Shown: positions 61,833-64,000 of the stretch, in pieces | Layout: every line of letters starts with the position of its first letter | Numbering within the stretch: position 1 is the first letter of the stretch | Source of the DNA: an uncultured Sphingobacteriales bacterium | GTDB lineage: Bacteria; Bacteroidota; Bacteroidia; Chitinophagales; Chitinophagaceae | Assembly (NCBI GenBank): GCA_937871285.1 | Contig: CALMQS010000039.1 | Span: forward strand, 62,001 to 126,000 | Direction: 5' to 3' | DNA length: 64,000 nt | The notes under the pieces: generated by a model | Database searches by the model: none | What the model saw: only the letters and a program-made list of their open reading frames with translations | What the model was told of the DNA's origin: nothing | Position numbers and translations under genes: made by a program

Positions 61833-62297
61833 ATGAGTATGCTCCGGTCGTCCTTTAATCTTTTTCAACCTATTGCTATTGGTTGCGATCACGCCGGGTT
61901 TGTATACAAAGAAGAAGTTATTGCTCAACTGAAAGCGGAAGGTTTTCAGTTGCAGGACTTCGGAACACATTCCAAAGATTCGGTTGATTATCCTGATTTT
62001 GCCCACCCGGTAGCTAATGCTGTTGAAAAGGGAGAAGCTGCATTCGGCATCCTTTTATGCGGTAGCGGCAATGGTGTGGCTATCACTGCCAATAAACATC
62101 AGCATATACGTGCAGCTATTTGCTGGAGCGCAACCATAGCAAAGCTGGCGCGGCTGCATAACGATGCCAACATCATTTGTATACCCTGCCGTTTTGTATC
62201 TGTTGAGCTTGCCCTCGAAATGATATGGAAGTTCATCCAAACGGAATTTGAAGGCGGACGCCATGCCATGAGAGTAGGCAAAATAGCCTGCATGTAA
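61833..62297 (+). CDS. rpiB: ribose-5-phosphate isomerase B
   Basis: Interconverts ribose 5-phosphate and ribulose 5-phosphate in the pentose phosphate pathway. 154 residues, RpiB/LacAB family: AIGCDHAGFVYKE, VDYPDFAHPVANAV, LLCGSGNGVAITANKH with the catalytic Cys, and LARLHNDANIICIPCRF. Normal length for the family. An ATG two codons on (MLRSS) is an alternative start. Confidence 0.94.
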   Translation: MSMLRSSFNLFQPIAIGCDHAGFVYKEEVIAQLKAEGFQLQDFGTHSKDSVDYPDFAHPVANAVEKGEAAFGILLCGSGNGVAITANKHQHIRAAICWSATIAKLARLHNDANIICIPCRFVSVELALEMIWKFIQTEFEGGRHAMRVGKIACM

Positions 62298-62388
62298 TTA
62301 TATTTACTTTACCATTTATCATAACAAACATATACCCAAATGTAATTTTCCATTATGTTTGGGCATATTTATTTCAAAAGACCGTAGT

Positions 62389-63882
62389 ATGAAAAAATTG
62401 TTTTTGCTGTTTTTTATTTTATCCGCCCTGGCAGGCCAGGCTCAGCGGTATGCTAATCCCAAACCTTTTGCAAAAGACATTACCGTTGAAGATATGCAAA
62501 GGCATTTATACATTATTGCAGGAGCCGGAATGGAAGGCCGGGAAACAGCTACAGAAGGACAGCGAAAAGCCGCGGCCTATATTGAAAAGGAATTCAAATT
62601 GCTGGAACTGGCGCCCGGGAATAATAATAATAGCTACGAGATGTATTTTCCGGTATATGCCGATTCGTTACTAGACCTTGCTTTATCCATAAATGACACG
62701 GGATTTATAGCCGGCCGGGATTTCTCGGTTAACCTTGCAGATAACAATCCCGCAAGTTTCCGTTTTTCAGAAGTTGTTTTTGCAGGATATGGCCTAAGCG
62801 ATTCAACACACGATGATTACGAGGGAATAGATGTAAAAGGGAAATTAGTGATGGTGTGGTCTGAAGAGGTAGCAAGCGCTGTTCCGGCAGGTAGCCGAAG
62901 AGGATTTAGCGGGTTTACCCAACAAATGGCTGCCATGAAAAACGGCGCTGCGGCGCTTTTGGTTATTAATAAGCATATTACCCCCACAGCGGTAAAAGGC
63001 AATATGTATGTAAACCGGTACCGGGAAACACAACGTATCAATACCTTTTACATCAGCGAAACCCTTGCGCAGAAAATGATAGGCCCGGGCTATGCAGCTC
63101 AAAAAACGGGTAGTAAGCCACAGGCGTATGCAGCCAATATAGCGCTCAGCTTTAATAAAGCAACCATTACCATGCAAAGCAGTAATGTGCTGGGTATTTT
63201 GGAAGGAAGCGATTTAAAAGACGAATACGTGGTACTAACTGCCCACTATGACCACCTGGGAAAAAGAGATGACACCATATGGTATGGCGCCGATGATGAT
63301 GGCTCGGGTACCGTAACCATACTGGAGCTGGCAAAGGCCTTTAAAAAAGCAAAAGCGGCAGGCAAAGGCCCCCGGAGAAGCATTTTGTTTATGACGGTAA
63401 GTGGTGAGGAAAAGGGTTTATGGGGCTCCGATTATTATTCATCGAACCCGGCCCTGCCGCTGGAAAAAACCACCGTGAATTTAAATATTGACATGATCGG
63501 GCGTATAGATCCCAGCCGCAAGCACGGAAATTCTGCCAATTATATTTATATAGTGGGTGATGATAAGCTCAGTTCGGACCTGAAACCCATCAGCGAGGCC
63601 GTTAATAAAAAATACAGCAAACTGGAACTGGATTATAAATACAATGATCCGAAAGATCCCGAAAGGATATATTATCGCAGTGATCACTATAATTTTGCCA
63701 AAAAAGGGGTGCCTGTTATCTTTTACTTCAGCGGACTGCATCCCGATTATCATAAACCTTCCGATACTCCGGACAAGATCAATTACCACCTGATGCAAAA
63801 AAGAGCGCAACTGATATTTTTTACTGCATGGGATATGGCAAACAGAAATGGCATGCTAAAACGTGATATCCCCTTACAATAA
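62389..63882 (+). CDS. M28 family zinc aminopeptidase, exported
   Basis: A 497-residue protein with signal peptide MKKLFLLFFILSALAGQAQ. A PA-type insert (about 120-240) precedes the metallopeptidase core: TAHYDHLGK, DDDGSGTV, SGEEKGLWGS, NIDMIGR and YRSDHYNFAKKG give the two-zinc ligands, all present. It likely cleaves N-terminal residues from peptides in the periplasm or outside the cell. The start at 62389 begins at the signal peptide. Ends the annotated window. Confidence 0.92.
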   Translation: MKKLFLLFFILSALAGQAQRYANPKPFAKDITVEDMQRHLYIIAGAGMEGRETATEGQRKAAAYIEKEFKLLELAPGNNNNSYEMYFPVYADSLLDLALSINDTGFIAGRDFSVNLADNNPASFRFSEVVFAGYGLSDSTHDDYEGIDVKGKLVMVWSEEVASAVPAGSRRGFSGFTQQMAAMKNGAAALLVINKHITPTAVKGNMYVNRYRETQRINTFYISETLAQKMIGPGYAAQKTGSKPQAYAANIALSFNKATITMQSSNVLGILEGSDLKDEYVVLTAHYDHLGKRDDTIWYGADDDGSGTVTILELAKAFKKAKAAGKGPRRSILFMTVSGEEKGLWGSDYYSSNPALPLEKTTVNLNIDMIGRIDPSRKHGNSANYIYIVGDDKLSSDLKPISEAVNKKYSKLELDYKYNDPKDPERIYYRSDHYNFAKKGVPVIFYFSGLHPDYHKPSDTPDKINYHLMQKRAQLIFFTAWDMANRNGMLKRDIPLQ

Positions 63883-64000
63883 GGAAGGATAAAACAATTC
63901 ATAACAAAGTAAGAAACCATTCCATCCCGTAAGAAGGATATATAAATAACCGCCTATTTGTAAATAATTGTGTTAAAACAATTGGGCTTTCTTTTGGGAG

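Noticed and set aside
62335..62363. CCCAAA...TTTGGG stem after rpiB as terminator
   Set aside because: Only 6 pairs with a 17-nt loop and no clean T-run; too weak to call.

Overview
The window looks like chromosomal DNA of a gliding, T9SS-bearing Bacteroidota, most likely of the Chitinophagaceae type. Reasons: GldH and GldC homologues, a T9SS type A sorting tail, a CarboxypepD_reg-like OM-associated protein, LptC as a lipoprotein with Bacteroidota architecture, DUF4290, a MurA with Asp in place of the catalytic Cys, start codons without strong Shine-Dalgarno sites, and promoters that fit the Bacteroidota consensus (TTTG/TTG, about 17-22 nt, TAnnTTTG). Nearly all genes are ordinary housekeeping or envelope genes; I see no rRNA, tRNA, CRISPR array, prophage or transposase gene.

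Layout. 1-8.3 kb: 3' end of pheS, an SDR enzyme, a CarboxypepD_reg-like protein, a solitary LpxD-like acyltransferase (-), then rluE, yicC, gldH and a histidine kinase/response regulator pair on +, the last four closely packed. 8.3-11.6 kb: VOC protein and DUF1761 membrane protein (-), then a LytS/LytTR-type two-component pair (+). 11.8-19.3 kb: an 803-residue secreted W/Y-rich protein, an OmpA lipoprotein, DUF1579 (-), a ThuA-domain protein, an orphan ABC ATPase (-) and CorA. 19.5-24.8 kb (-): lysS, an atypical SDR and a large GH63-like glucosidase. 25.1-28.6 kb (+): an IPT/TIG lipoprotein, coaX, an outer-membrane barrel and lptC. 28.9-31.6 kb (-): glycosyltransferase, gldC, yqeY, cvpA. 31.8-37.5 kb (+): T9SS cargo, DUF4290, murA, gmk, CBS/CorC membrane protein. 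37.5-42.1 kb: an FMN glutamate-synthase-like protein (-), asd (+) behind an apparent leader-peptide attenuator, an acyltransferase-3. 42.2-48.4 kb: DUF2461, a NUMOD4/HNH-like protein, ligA, amidohydrolase lipoprotein, orphan DNA adenine methylase. 48.6-57.7 kb: fatty acid desaturase, apaG, icd, LysE exporter, GH3-family enzyme, GT2 glycosyltransferase, korA. 57.7-64 kb: idi, an ECF sigma/anti-sigma-like/barrel operon, tadA, rpiB, an M28 peptidase.

The most interesting features lie between genes. Upstream of asd a promoter, a Thr/Lys-rich 17-residue leader peptide, an antiterminator segment and an intrinsic terminator are arranged as in a classical transcription attenuator. A second terminator directly ahead of rluE closes a short transcript with no ordinary gene in it. 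Three copies of a roughly 130-bp palindromic MITE-like element are dispersed in the window, one of which supplies the last codons of lptC. Many gaps hold degenerate strings of short repeated words (for example TTCACTATTCACC or CAACCTGTAACCTG) that resemble cyanobacterial short tandemly repeated sequences.
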